Below are positions 56,591-64,000 of a stretch of 64,000 bases of DNA, one piece after another; the stretch's first letter is position 1, and the number at the start of each line of letters is the position of its first letter. The position numbers were made by a program, and so were the translations under genes. The notes beneath the pieces were generated by a model. The model was not told the origin of the DNA, did no database searches, and saw only the letters and a program-made list of their open reading frames with translations. This DNA comes from Hyphomicrobium sp. (GTDB taxonomy: Bacteria > Pseudomonadota > Alphaproteobacteria > Rhizobiales > Hyphomicrobiaceae), in NCBI RefSeq assembly GCF_009026145.1, contig NZ_WBUE01000004.1:62001-126000 (forward strand), written 5' to 3'.

Positions 56591-56830
56591 TCAGGCCGCC
56601 GGCGTGTCCGCGCGCCCGGCGCCGCCGATGACCCAACCTACCAGCCAGCCAACGAAAAGGGCGGCGGCGTTCGTGCCGATAAACACCAGCATATGCAAAT
56701 TTTCCGCGTCGTCGGAACTTTCGAACGACTGGCGCGCGACCACCCAGTCGGCAACCGACGAACTCAGGAACACCGTAGCGAGCGCCGCTGCGATGAACGC
56801 GAACACCATGGCAACGATGTAGCGCAGCAT
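56591..56830 (-). CDS. Small membrane protein of unknown function
   Basis: A 79-residue protein with two membrane helices: residues about 3-28 (RYIVAMVFAFIAAALATVFL) and 46-70 (HMLVFIGTNAAALFVGWLVGWVI). It lies 26 bases beyond the stop of the Tae4-type gene on the same strand. No family is recognised. Immunity proteins of Tae4 (Tai4) are periplasmic rather than membrane proteins, so a role as immunity factor is speculative. Confidence 0.65.
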   Translation of the reverse strand: MLRYIVAMVFAFIAAALATVFLSSSVADWVVARQSFESSDDAENLHMLVFIGTNAAALFVGWLVGWVIGGAGRADTPAA

Positions 56831-56856
56831 GCAAGACCCCCGGGGCGCTAGTGTCC

Positions 56857-57402
56857 CTATTTCACTTCCCAAAACCAGATTTCGCCGGCGTTGGCGTAGT
56901 TCGAATAGTACCCGACCCACGAGAACCACTCGAGCAGCCACTTGGCCGACGACCGATAGCCGTTCCACACGTCGATATGATCGCCCGTCGCGCGTCCCGA
57001 GTCGGAGCTCCGTTTCCAATAATCCTGGAAATAGATGATCCCGGTGCGCCCGAACAGCTTCGGGTAGTAGTGCGCGGCCTCGGTGCCGGTGATCTTCTCC
57101 ACCGGCGCGATGCCCGGAATGTTGGCGTGGGTGATGGCGTTGGCGAGCTGGCTGGCGTTGATGAAGTGCATGTCGGAGCGCGGATGCACGGCGCAGGAAG
57201 CGCAACCGCCAATCTGGCCGTCGGCGACCCCAGCGCGACGCAGGGCCACCCCCATGCGGATGGCACACTGATTGTGAAACACCGGAAAGCCCATGGCGAC
57301 GTGCTGGCCTTCCATGTTCGTCAGGTCGTGCGGGGCGATGCACGGCGTGGTCACGGACTCGTTGATCGGATGTCCGCGCCACAGATCGATGAATTGAACC
57401 AT
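56857..57402 (-). CDS. Tae4-type peptidoglycan amidase (type VI effector family)
   Basis: A 181-residue NlpC/P60-like amidase of the Tae4 family. It opens VQFIDLWRGHPINES, has the catalytic Cys46 in HNQCAIRMGVALRRAG, and the catalytic His142 in TGDHIDVWNG, with GRTGIIYFQDYW between. Tae4 cleaves the peptide stem of peptidoglycan in rival cells. There is no signal peptide, as expected for a type VI effector. No Tai4-like immunity gene or T6SS gene is visible. Its stop codon shares bases with a CTAGTGTCCC sequence identical to the end of palindromic element A. Confidence 0.8.
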   Translation of the reverse strand: MVQFIDLWRGHPINESVTTPCIAPHDLTNMEGQHVAMGFPVFHNQCAIRMGVALRRAGVADGQIGGCASCAVHPRSDMHFINASQLANAITHANIPGIAPVEKITGTEAAHYYPKLFGRTGIIYFQDYWKRSSDSGRATGDHIDVWNGYRSSAKWLLEWFSWVGYYSNYANAGEIWFWEVK

Positions 57403-57467
57403 CAGACTGCCCCTCCAACGACCCTTCCCTACCGCCAACTATAGGGGTTGGATGTGACGTCGTGAAC

Positions 57468-57510
57468 TCGTGAAATCGCGAGGTGGACCCGCGACTTCGC
57501 CATTTCACGA
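57468..57510. repeat. Inverted repeat at the 3' end of rarA
   Basis: TCGTGAAAT (57468-57476) and ATTTCACGA (57502-57510) are perfect inverted copies around a GC-rich 25-base loop that can pair further (CGCGAGG, CCCGCG). It overlaps the rarA stop codon and lies between rarA and the Tae4 gene; it may act as terminator. Confidence 0.5.
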
Positions 57511-58827
57511 TTTCGCAGGTCCGCGCTTGGCCCTGAGGTCCGCCCAATACGTCAGACGCTTGCGGATTTCCCGCTCGAAGCCGCGATCGGGCGGATCGTA
57601 ATACTGCGGGCGGTTAGCGAACTCCTCGGGGAAATAATCCTGCCCGGAAAATGCCCCCTCGGCGTCGTGGTCGTATTCGTAACCGGCCCCGTACCCCTCC
57701 GACTGCATGAGCTTGGTCGGGGCGTTGAGGATGTGCTTTGGGGGGCTGAGCGAGCCGTGCTCCTGCGCCGCGCGCATCGCCGCCTTGTAGGCGACGTAGG
57801 CGGCATTCGATTTGGGCGCCGTGGCGAGATAGATGGTCGCCTGCGCCAGCGCCAGCTCGCCCTCCGGACTGCCGAGGAAGTCGAACGTATCCTTGGCGGC
57901 AAGCGCCTGCACCACCGCCTGCGGATCGGCGAGGCCGATGTCCTCGATCGCCATGCGCACCAGGCGGCGGGCGAGGAACAGCCGGTCCTCGCCACCGTCG
58001 AGCATGCGCGCCAGCCAGTAGAGCGCAGCGTCGGGGTCGGAGCCGCGCACCGACTTGTGCAGCGCGCTGATCAGGTTGTAGTGCCCCTCGCGCGATTTGT
58101 CGTAGAGCGGCGCGCGGCGCTGCACGAGCTCGCTCAGAGCCGCGCGGTCGATGGGCTTGCTACCCGGCGCCACGGCGGCGAACACCTCGTCGGCAAGATT
58201 GATCGCCGCGCGGCCATCGCCGTCGGCCATCACGATCAGAGCCTCGCGCGCATCGGCATCGAGCGGCAGCGCACGCTTCTCTTCCCGCTCGGCGCGCAGC
58301 AAGAGCTCCTCGATCGCCGCCTCACTGAGGCGATTGAAGACCAAAACGGAAGCGCGGCTCAAAAGTGCCCCATTGAGCTCGAAGGAAGGGTTCTCCGTCG
58401 TCGCCCCGACGAGCGTGATGGTGCCGTCCTCCATGTGCGGCAGGAAACTGTCCTGCTGCGCCCGGTTGAAGCGGTGGATCTCGTCGATGAAAAGGAGCGT
58501 CCCCTTGCCGTGCTCGCGACGCGCCTTGGCGCGGTCGAAGGCTTTGCGCAGATCCTGCACGCCGGAGAAGATCGCCGACAGCTGCTCGAACTCCAGCTGT
58601 GTCTCATGAGCGAGCAGGCGGGCGACCGTCGTCTTGCCGGACCCCGGTGGGCCCCAGAGGATGAGGCTCGGCAACCGGCCGCTCCTCAGCATGCGCGTCA
58701 GCGTGCCCGAGGGGCCGACGAGGTGCTCCTGGCCGACGACCTCCGACAGCTTCGTCGGGCGCAGCCGGTCGGCGAGCGGGCGCGGCGCTCCCTTTTCAAG
58801 TCCGGCCGCTTCGAACAGGGTGGCCAA
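57505..58827 (-). CDS. rarA: Replication-associated recombination protein A
   Basis: A 440-residue AAA+ clamp-loader-like ATPase acting at stalled forks. Walker A is GPPGSGKTT, Walker B LLFIDEIHRFN, and sensor region TTENPSFELNGALLSRASV follows. The C-terminal tetramerisation domain has GYEYDHDAEGAFSGQDYFPEE. The start is TTG 58827, where the family sequence ATLFEAAGLEKGAPRPLADRL begins. The Deg protease gene is six bases upstream, so the two are co-transcribed. Confidence 0.95.
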   Translation of the reverse strand: MATLFEAAGLEKGAPRPLADRLRPTKLSEVVGQEHLVGPSGTLTRMLRSGRLPSLILWGPPGSGKTTVARLLAHETQLEFEQLSAIFSGVQDLRKAFDRAKARREHGKGTLLFIDEIHRFNRAQQDSFLPHMEDGTITLVGATTENPSFELNGALLSRASVLVFNRLSEAAIEELLLRAEREEKRALPLDADAREALIVMADGDGRAAINLADEVFAAVAPGSKPIDRAALSELVQRRAPLYDKSREGHYNLISALHKSVRGSDPDAALYWLARMLDGGEDRLFLARRLVRMAIEDIGLADPQAVVQALAAKDTFDFLGSPEGELALAQATIYLATAPKSNAAYVAYKAAMRAAQEHGSLSPPKHILNAPTKLMQSEGYGAGYEYDHDAEGAFSGQDYFPEEFANRPQYYDPPDRGFEREIRKRLTYWADLRAKRGPAKS

Positions 58828-58833
58828 GGCCGC

Positions 58834-60273
58834 TTATCCCGACATTTGCAGCTTCATCAATCGCCCGCCGCGCTTGATGGTAACGCTCCAGATGCGTTGC
58901 GGCGTGCGGGTTATCTCGTCGAGCATGACGACGTCGGTGATCTTGTCATTGCCGATCTGAACGATGATATCGCCTGGCTGGAAATCGAGGCGAGCGGCAA
59001 CGCCACCCGAACGCACCGCAATGATAACGACGCCATCCGTCTCGTCGAGATTGAACTCGTCAGCGACGCTCGGGAGAATGTTGGAGACGCGCGCGCCATC
59101 GAATGGATGGTTGCCGGACAGGTTGCGCACATCGTCCTTGCCGGGCTTGGGCGCCGGCACCAGTGTCACTTCAACAGCGACGCGCTTACGGCTGCGTATC
59201 ACGTCGAGGCGGCTGTTATTGCCGACGCCGCGGGTCGTCAGCCGGTAGTGGACAGAATGGGCGTCGGCGACCTCGAAACCGTCGACGGCGACGATCACGT
59301 CACCCAGCTGCAGCCCGGCTCTGGCCGCCGGGCTGTTGTTGGTCAGACGCACCACGACGGCGCCCGAGATGCGCTCCAGACCGAGATTGGTGGCCATCTC
59401 GCGCGTAACGGTCTCGAGCTGCGCGCCGAGCCATGGCCGTTCGATCTTGCGGCCGGCGATGGCGTTGTCGGCAACGAGGCGCACGAGGTTCGAGGGGATG
59501 GCGAAGCCGATGCCGACCGAGCCCCCCGATTGCGAGAAGATCATGGTGTTGATGCCGGCCAGCCTGCCGTTCATATCGACGAGGGCACCGCCCGAGTTGC
59601 CCGGATTGATGGCGGCGTCCGTCTGCAGGAACACCTGCGTGTCGGACTGCGCCATCTCGGTGCGCGCCAGGGCCGAGATGATGCCGCTGGTGACCGTCTG
59701 GCCGACGCCGAACGGGTTGCCGATGGCGAGGACCACGTCACCGACCTCGAGCTTGTCGCTGTCGGCAAACTGCAGATACGGGAAGTCCGTGCCTCCCTTC
59801 TCGATCTTCAGCACGGCGAGGTCGGTGCGCTCGTCCTGGGCGACGATGCGCGCGTCGTACTCGCGCTTGTCGGCCAACGCGACGCGGATTTGCGTATCGG
59901 TGCCACCCCGCACGACGTGGGTGTTGGTGACGATGACACCGTCAGGGCTGATGATGACGCCGGAGCCGAGCGAGGACTGGATGCGCTCCTGCGGCAGGCC
60001 GAAGCCGCCGCGGCCACCGAAGAAGCGCTGGAAGAATGGATCGTTGGCGAAGGGCGACACGGTGGTGCGCACGCGCGAGCGGACGTAGACGTTGACCACC
60101 GCCGGCGCCGCCATCTTGACGATGGGCGAATAGGAATACTGCAGGGCCTCGCGCGAGGGCGGCACCGCGCGCTCCTGCGCCGGTGCGGCCACCGGCGCCA
60201 CGCCGGCCACGGTGGCCAACGCCAGGGCGGCGGCTTTTTGCTTAAAGCTCAACTTTATCGTCGGCATGCTCAT
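58834..60273 (-). CDS. Deg-family periplasmic serine protease (DegP/DegQ-like)
   Basis: A 479-residue HtrA-type protease. A signal peptide covers residues about 1-32. The catalytic triad is His in VTNTHVVRG, Asp in DERTDLAVLKI and Ser in NPGNSGGALVDMNG. Two C-terminal PDZ domains (LGAQLETVTREMATNLGL and the DETDGVVIIAVRSGGVAARL region) follow. It degrades misfolded envelope proteins. It is transcribed towards rarA. Confidence 0.94.
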   Translation of the reverse strand: MSMPTIKLSFKQKAAALALATVAGVAPVAAPAQERAVPPSREALQYSYSPIVKMAAPAVVNVYVRSRVRTTVSPFANDPFFQRFFGGRGGFGLPQERIQSSLGSGVIISPDGVIVTNTHVVRGGTDTQIRVALADKREYDARIVAQDERTDLAVLKIEKGGTDFPYLQFADSDKLEVGDVVLAIGNPFGVGQTVTSGIISALARTEMAQSDTQVFLQTDAAINPGNSGGALVDMNGRLAGINTMIFSQSGGSVGIGFAIPSNLVRLVADNAIAGRKIERPWLGAQLETVTREMATNLGLERISGAVVVRLTNNSPAARAGLQLGDVIVAVDGFEVADAHSVHYRLTTRGVGNNSRLDVIRSRKRVAVEVTLVPAPKPGKDDVRNLSGNHPFDGARVSNILPSVADEFNLDETDGVVIIAVRSGGVAARLDFQPGDIIVQIGNDKITDVVMLDEITRTPQRIWSVTIKRGGRLMKLQMSG

Positions 60274-60421
60274 GCTGCTTGGCGACCCCTGGCACGTTAT
60301 GTCGGTTGGGATACCGCCCCATTCCAGGAGACGGCTCCCGCGGCAGAATTAGCATAGCGCCGGGCATGATGGTTGCTCCCGTGACGAAGCCTGCTGAAAC
60401 GCCCCATGCGGCCGCATTGCT

Positions 60422-61450
60422 TCAAATGACCTGCAGCGCCCGCAAGCTGGCGGCCGCAGAGGTGACGGCCTCCTGCGGCGAGCGGAACGTCTGCCCCAGC
60501 ACCCTGTGCGCCTTGGCGTTGGTGACGGGACGCGGAAAGCCGAGGTCGGGGAGCACCGCCTTGAGCCGCACATCGACCAGGGCCAGGGCGCGAACGGCCA
60601 AATCGGGCAGCTCGCCACGCGGCACCTTCTTGGCCAGATCCGGCAGCGTCTGCTTGATCAACTGGCCGATTTCGAACAGGCGCAAGAACCCATTGGCCGA
60701 CAGAAAGCGCTGCCCTGCGGCGGCGGGATTCGTCATCGCCAGTGCGTGGGTCACCGCCACATCACGCACGTCGCTGATGGGAAAGCCGATCTTGGGCGCC
60801 GCCGGATAGGCTCCCGTGCCCATCAAGCGAATGACCTCGTGCGAGGTGGAGAGATCGGCGTCCGGAGCCGGCCCGAGGACGAAGGCGGGATTGACGACCG
60901 TCAGCTCCGGCACCCCTGGAGTATTCGTGACGAAGTCCCAGGCCGCGCGCTCGGCCAGCGTCTTGGATACGACATACGATGTCACGTCGGGGCGATCGGG
61001 GTTGCTCCAATCGGTCTCGTCGAACACGTGCCCCGGGGCCGCCTCCGGCCACGGCAGCGTGATGGCGACGATCGAGGAGGTAAGCACCACGCGCTTGACC
61101 CCCGCCCCGGCGGCGGCTTTCAGCACCCGCACGGCGCCCTCGCGCGCCGGCCTGATCACTTCCTCGGGGTCTTTGGGAGTCTTGAGCGGAAAGGGGGAGG
61201 CGACGTGCAGCACATACGTGCACCCCTGCATCGCCTTGTCCCAGCCCTCGTCATCGAGCAGGTCCGCAGGATAGAACTTGATGTCACCCGCCGTTGCGCC
61301 GGCGTTGCCGATCGCGCGCCAGGTTTCCTCCTCGCGCGCGAGGTCACGCAGGGTAGCCTGCACCGCGTAGCCCTGGCGTATGAGCTCGGCGATGCAGTGC
61401 TTGGCGATGAAGCCCGAGGCTCCCGTGACCAGAACCTTCTCACCCGCCAT
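60422..61450 (-). CDS. Extended SDR, dihydroflavonol-4-reductase/aldehyde reductase-like
   Basis: A 342-residue NAD(P)-dependent extended short-chain dehydrogenase. The Rossmann motif is VTGASGFIAKHCIAEL, LTSSIVAITLPW carries the catalytic Ser region, and SYVVSKTLAERAAW is the YxxxK motif. The whole matches the DFR/cinnamoyl-CoA-reductase branch, which reduces aldehydes or ketones; the substrate is unknown. ATG 61450 begins the family sequence. Confidence 0.9.
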   Translation of the reverse strand: MAGEKVLVTGASGFIAKHCIAELIRQGYAVQATLRDLAREEETWRAIGNAGATAGDIKFYPADLLDDEGWDKAMQGCTYVLHVASPFPLKTPKDPEEVIRPAREGAVRVLKAAAGAGVKRVVLTSSIVAITLPWPEAAPGHVFDETDWSNPDRPDVTSYVVSKTLAERAAWDFVTNTPGVPELTVVNPAFVLGPAPDADLSTSHEVIRLMGTGAYPAAPKIGFPISDVRDVAVTHALAMTNPAAAGQRFLSANGFLRLFEIGQLIKQTLPDLAKKVPRGELPDLAVRALALVDVRLKAVLPDLGFPRPVTNAKAHRVLGQTFRSPQEAVTSAAASLRALQVI

Positions 61451-61595
61451 CGGCACCTCCCAGCGCCCGTACCCAACCGGTGGCAGCATCAGGGCGCGCA
61501 GCCGGGTACCTGGGCACCACGGCACCCAGTGCTGCCCGCAGAATGCTTAGCGGTCAGCTAGCGATTAGGCCAGTGGCGAGGCGTACCGGCGCCGA

Positions 61596-62024
61596 TCACG
61601 ATTCCGCTTGGGCTGCTGCCACGGCCGCCTCGTGCCGCTCGCGGTCTTCCTTGCCCTTGATCGAGGTATCGCGGTCCACGAGCTCGATAACGGCGCGCGG
61701 AGCACTATCGCCGTAGCGGAAGCCCGCCTTCAGCACGCGCGTATAGCCGCCCGCCCGATCCTTGTAGCGCGGGGCGAGCGTGTCGAAGAGCTTCTTGACC
61801 ATGTCCTCATCGCGCAAACGGCTGGCTGCCAGCCGGCGCGAGTTGAGGTCGCCACGCTTGGCGAGCGTGATGTACTTGTCCATCACGCGCTTGAGGTCCT
61901 TGGCCTTCGGCAGCGTCGTCACGATCTGCTCGTGCTTGATCAGCGCTGCCGCCATGTTGGAGAACATGGCCTGGCGGTGACCACTGTCGCGGCTGAACCG
62001 CCGCCCCAGCTTCTTGTGTCGCAT
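61596..62024 (-). CDS. rplQ: Ribosomal protein bL17
   Basis: A 142-residue large-subunit protein. [33 protein letters not shown] and [24 protein letters not shown] (parts shown) are diagnostic; the C-terminus has a short Ala/Glu tail. It is the last gene of the rpsM-rpsK-rpoA-rplQ operon. An unusual 78-base repeat separates it from rpoA. Confidence 0.97.
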   Translation of the reverse strand: MRHKKLGRRFSRDSGHRQAMFSNMAAALIKHEQIVTTLPKAKDLKRVMDKYITLAKRGDLNSRRLAASRLRDEDMVKKLFDTLAPRYKDRAGGYTRVLKAGFRYGDSAPRAVIELVDRDTSIKGKEDRERHEAAVAAAQAES

Positions 62025-62074
62025 CGTCTTTCCCTTTCGTTGTGCAATGGGGGGTTCTGCGGCCCCGCCTTGTT

Positions 62075-62152
62075 GCGAAGAGTGAGTAGCGAAGAGCGAG
62101 TAGTGAACGGAGGGAAGGCGAACTATTCGCTATTCGCCACTCCCTATTCGCG
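62075..62152. repeat. Imperfect inverted repeat of 7-8-base units between rpoA and rplQ
   Basis: The left arm (62075-62110) is built of units like GCGAAGAGTGAGTA and GCGAAGAGCGAGTA. The right arm (62118-62152) is the same pattern on the other strand (GCGAATAGGGAGTGGCGAATAG as read on minus). About 80 percent of positions match, and the whole can fold into a long hairpin within the operon mRNA. Confidence 0.75.
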
Positions 62153-62154
62153 GC

Positions 62155-63180
62155 TTAATACTGGTCCTCGAAGCGCTTGGCCAGCTCCTCGATGTTGTCC
62201 GGCGGCCAGTTCGGCACTTCCATACCGAGGTGCAGCCCCATGGAGGCGAGCACCTCTTTGATCTCGTTCAGCGACTTGCGCCCGAAGTTCGGCGTGCGCA
62301 GCATCTCCGCCTCGGTCTTCTGGATGAGGTCGCCGATGTAGACGATGTTGTCGTTCTTCAAGCAGTTGGCCGAGCGCACCGACAGCTCGAGCTCGTCGAC
62401 CTTCTTGAGCAGGGCGGCGTTGAAGGCCAGCTCCGGGTGACGCGCCTCCTCGACGGCCTTCTTCGGCTCCTCGAAGTTGATGAACACGGCGAGCTGGTCC
62501 TGCAGGATGCGCGCGGCGAGCGCGATGGCATCCTCTGGCTTCACCGAGCCGTCGGTCTCGACCGTCATGGTCAGCTTGTCGTAGTCGAGGATCTGGCCCT
62601 CGCGCGTGTTCTCGACCTTGTAGGAGACCTTCTTCACCGGGCTGTAGAGGCTGTCGACCGGGATGAGGCCGATCGGAGCGTCCTCCGGCCGATTGCGCTC
62701 GGCGGCGACGTAGCCCTTGCCCATGTCGGCGGTGAATTCCATGCGGATGGCGGCACCCTGATCGAGGGTGCAGATCACGTGCTCGGGGTTCAAGATCTCG
62801 ACGTCGGCGCCGGCCTCGATGTCCTTGGCGCGCACCGGGCCGCCGCCTTCCTTCTTCAGCACCATGCGCTTCACGCCTTCGGAGTGAATGCGCAGCGCGA
62901 TCTCCTTGATGTTGAGGATGATGTTGGTCACATCCTCGCGCACCGAGGGGATCGAGGAGAACTCGTGCAGCACGCCGTCGATCTGCACCGTCTTGATAGC
63001 AGCGCCCTGCAGTGACGACAGGAGCACACGGCGCAGGGCGTTGCCGAGCGTCATGCCGAAGCCGCGCTCCAGCGGCTCCGCCACCACGGTGGCGATCCGG
63101 CTGCGGTCGCGGCCGGCGGCCACGTCGAGCTTGTTCGGCTTGATCAGGTCTTGCCAATTCTTCTGCAGAACGTTCACCAC
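62155..63180 (-). CDS. rpoA: RNA polymerase alpha subunit
   Basis: A 341-residue subunit. The N-terminal assembly domain includes [27 protein letters not shown], the linker follows, and the C-terminal domain binding UP elements and activators contains [27 protein letters not shown]. It lies between rpsK and rplQ, the conserved order. Confidence 0.98.
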   Translation of the reverse strand: MVNVLQKNWQDLIKPNKLDVAAGRDRSRIATVVAEPLERGFGMTLGNALRRVLLSSLQGAAIKTVQIDGVLHEFSSIPSVREDVTNIILNIKEIALRIHSEGVKRMVLKKEGGGPVRAKDIEAGADVEILNPEHVICTLDQGAAIRMEFTADMGKGYVAAERNRPEDAPIGLIPVDSLYSPVKKVSYKVENTREGQILDYDKLTMTVETDGSVKPEDAIALAARILQDQLAVFINFEEPKKAVEEARHPELAFNAALLKKVDELELSVRSANCLKNDNIVYIGDLIQKTEAEMLRTPNFGRKSLNEIKEVLASMGLHLGMEVPNWPPDNIEELAKRFEDQY

Positions 63181-63302
63181 GGGGAGCCTCGCTACGTAAC
63201 GTCTGCGTCCGGGACGCGCAGACGAAGGGGATACTGGTCATGCGTCGCACGCCAACGCGGAGCGACGCGCGGGGCGGAAAGATCCTCGCCCCGCTGGAGA
63301 AA

Positions 63303-63710
63303 TCAGACGCGGCGGCGCTTGCGCGGCCGGCAACCGTTGTGCGGAATGGGCGTCACGTCGCGGATCGAGGTGATCTGGAAGCCGACTGCCTGCAGGGCAC
63401 GCAGCGCCGATTCACGACCGGAGCCCGGACCGCAGACCTCGACCTCGAGGATCTTCATGCCGTGCTCCTGCGCCTTGCGGCCCGCGTCCTCGGCGGCGAC
63501 CTGGGCGGCGTACGGCGTCGACTTGCGGGAGCCCTTGAAGCCCTTGGTGCCCGACGACGACCAGGCGATGGTGTTGCCCTGCGCGTCGGTGATGGTGATC
63601 ATGGTGTTGTTGAACGATGCGTTGACGTGCGCAACGCCCGACGTGATGTTCTTCTTCTCGCGGCGGCGCACTTTGGCGCGTCCTGCGGGGGCAGTCGTCT
63701 CTTTGGCCAT
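63303..63710 (-). CDS. rpsK: Ribosomal protein uS11
   Basis: A 135-residue small-subunit protein. [44 protein letters not shown] and [20 protein letters not shown] are diagnostic. It lies between rpsM and rpoA, 122 bases before rpoA. Confidence 0.98.
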   Translation of the reverse strand: MAKETTAPAGRAKVRRREKKNITSGVAHVNASFNNTMITITDAQGNTIAWSSSGTKGFKGSRKSTPYAAQVAAEDAGRKAQEHGMKILEVEVCGPGSGRESALRALQAVGFQITSIRDVTPIPHNGCRPRKRRRV

Positions 63711-63805
63711 CCGTCAATTCTCCAGGGGCCGGCCGGCGGCCCGTCATGCGATATGCGTTAGAAGCGAATTGGGACAGGCCCTGCGCCCGCCCCCGAATAG
63801 GTGCG

Positions 63806-64000
63806 TCAGGCCTTCTTCTTGCCGGCGATCGGCTTTGCGGGGCCCTTGCGGGTGCGCGCGTTGGTGTGGGTGCGCTGGCCGCGGACGGGAAGCCCCTTGC
63901 GGTGGCGCAGGCCGCGGTAGCAGCCGAGGTCCATGAGGCGCTTGATGTTGGTGATGACCTCGCGGCGCAGATCGCCTTCGACGAGATAGTCGCGGTCGAT
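63806..64000 (-). CDS. rpsM: Ribosomal protein uS13 (C-terminal part; start outside window)
   Basis: The visible 64 residues include [21 protein letters not shown] and [22 protein letters not shown], the C-terminal half of uS13 that contacts 16S rRNA in the small-subunit head. It is cut by the window edge at its 5' end. The order rpsM-rpsK-rpoA-rplQ is conserved. Confidence 0.97.
   Translation of the reverse strand: MDRDYLVEGDLRREVITNIKRLMDLGCYRGLRHRKGLPVRGQRTHTNARTRKGPAKPIAGKKKA

Noticed and set aside
56591-57402. A complete type VI secretion locus
   Set aside because: Only the Tae4-like effector is present; no tss, hcp or vgrG genes occur in the window.
57667-60357. An open frame of about 896 codons on the plus strand across rarA and the Deg protease
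   Set aside because: It is antisense to two well-supported genes and is a product of GC-rich codon bias; its protein is repetitive and matches no family.
62075-62152. Possible small CRISPR array between rpoA and rplQ
   Set aside because: Units are 7-8 bases, arms are inverted rather than direct, there are no spacers and no cas genes.

Overview
The window looks like chromosomal core DNA from an alphaproteobacterium of the order Hyphomicrobiales (Rhizobiales). The evidence is GC-rich coding sequence with strong GC3 bias, frequent ATGA/GTGA gene overlaps, the order eno-ftsB-pdhA-pdhB-pdhC-lpdA-lipA-coq10-like, the grouping dapA-smpB / NYN gene / rpoZ-rsh / pdxJ-acpS-lepB-rnc-era, a single bifunctional Rsh protein, ATP12 and DUF3775 proteins, and the end of the ribosomal-protein/rpoA operon. 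A family close to Hyphomicrobium is possible but I cannot show it. There is no integrase, transposase, CRISPR array or prophage.

Layout. 1-10.2 kb (minus strand): enolase, FtsB, pyruvate dehydrogenase E1alpha, E1beta and E2, two paralogous small lipoproteins, lipoamide dehydrogenase, two small GlsB-like membrane proteins, lipoyl synthase and the start of a coenzyme Q-binding START protein, with two palindromic repeat elements between the last two. 10.3-15.1 kb (plus strand): queC, queE, queD and queF for 7-deazaguanine (preQ1) synthesis, interspersed with a GFA protein, a small companion of queC, Dps and an aldo/keto reductase. 15-20.7 kb: acyltransferase, L,D-transpeptidase, isoprenylcysteine-methyltransferase-like protein and small unknown proteins. 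20.8-31.2 kb (minus): thrS, small secreted/membrane proteins, era-rnc-lepB, acpS-pdxJ, DUF2062, rsh, rpoZ. 31.6-40.3 kb: NYN protein, uracil-DNA glycosylase, a tandem peroxiredoxin pair, smpB, dapA, lytic transglycosylase, hydrolase, YdcF. 40.4-45.2 kb: DUF1622, sodium/solute symporter, tRNA-Leu(GAG), lipB, a small exported protein, a 24-residue histone-H1-like peptide, a LysR regulator with tandem operator-like sites, acylphosphatase. 45.2-53 kb (minus): propionyl-CoA carboxylase alpha and beta subunits separated by RidA and a run of small secreted proteins plus a ClpP-fold periplasmic protein. 53-58.8 kb: small paralogous membrane proteins, ATP12, HAD phosphatase, pseudouridine synthase, an orphan Tae4-type amidase effector, RarA. 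58.8-64 kb: Deg-type protease, SDR reductase, then rplQ-rpoA-rpsK-rpsM.

How it works together. The most coherent unit is lipoate-dependent pyruvate oxidation: lipB and lipA make and attach lipoate and the pdh/lpd genes use it. Unusually, the only lipoyl domain visible in this pyruvate dehydrogenase set is on E1beta; the E2 starts directly at its peripheral-subunit-binding domain. The que genes give QueD, QueE, QueC and QueF, so preQ1 can be made given GTP cyclohydrolase from elsewhere. Other points worth a second look are a peroxiredoxin gene duplicated into a cysteine-free copy, the orphan Tae4 amidase, the histone-like mini-gene preceded by clustered GANTC sites, and a 25-codon truncated paralogue coupled to its full-length relative.
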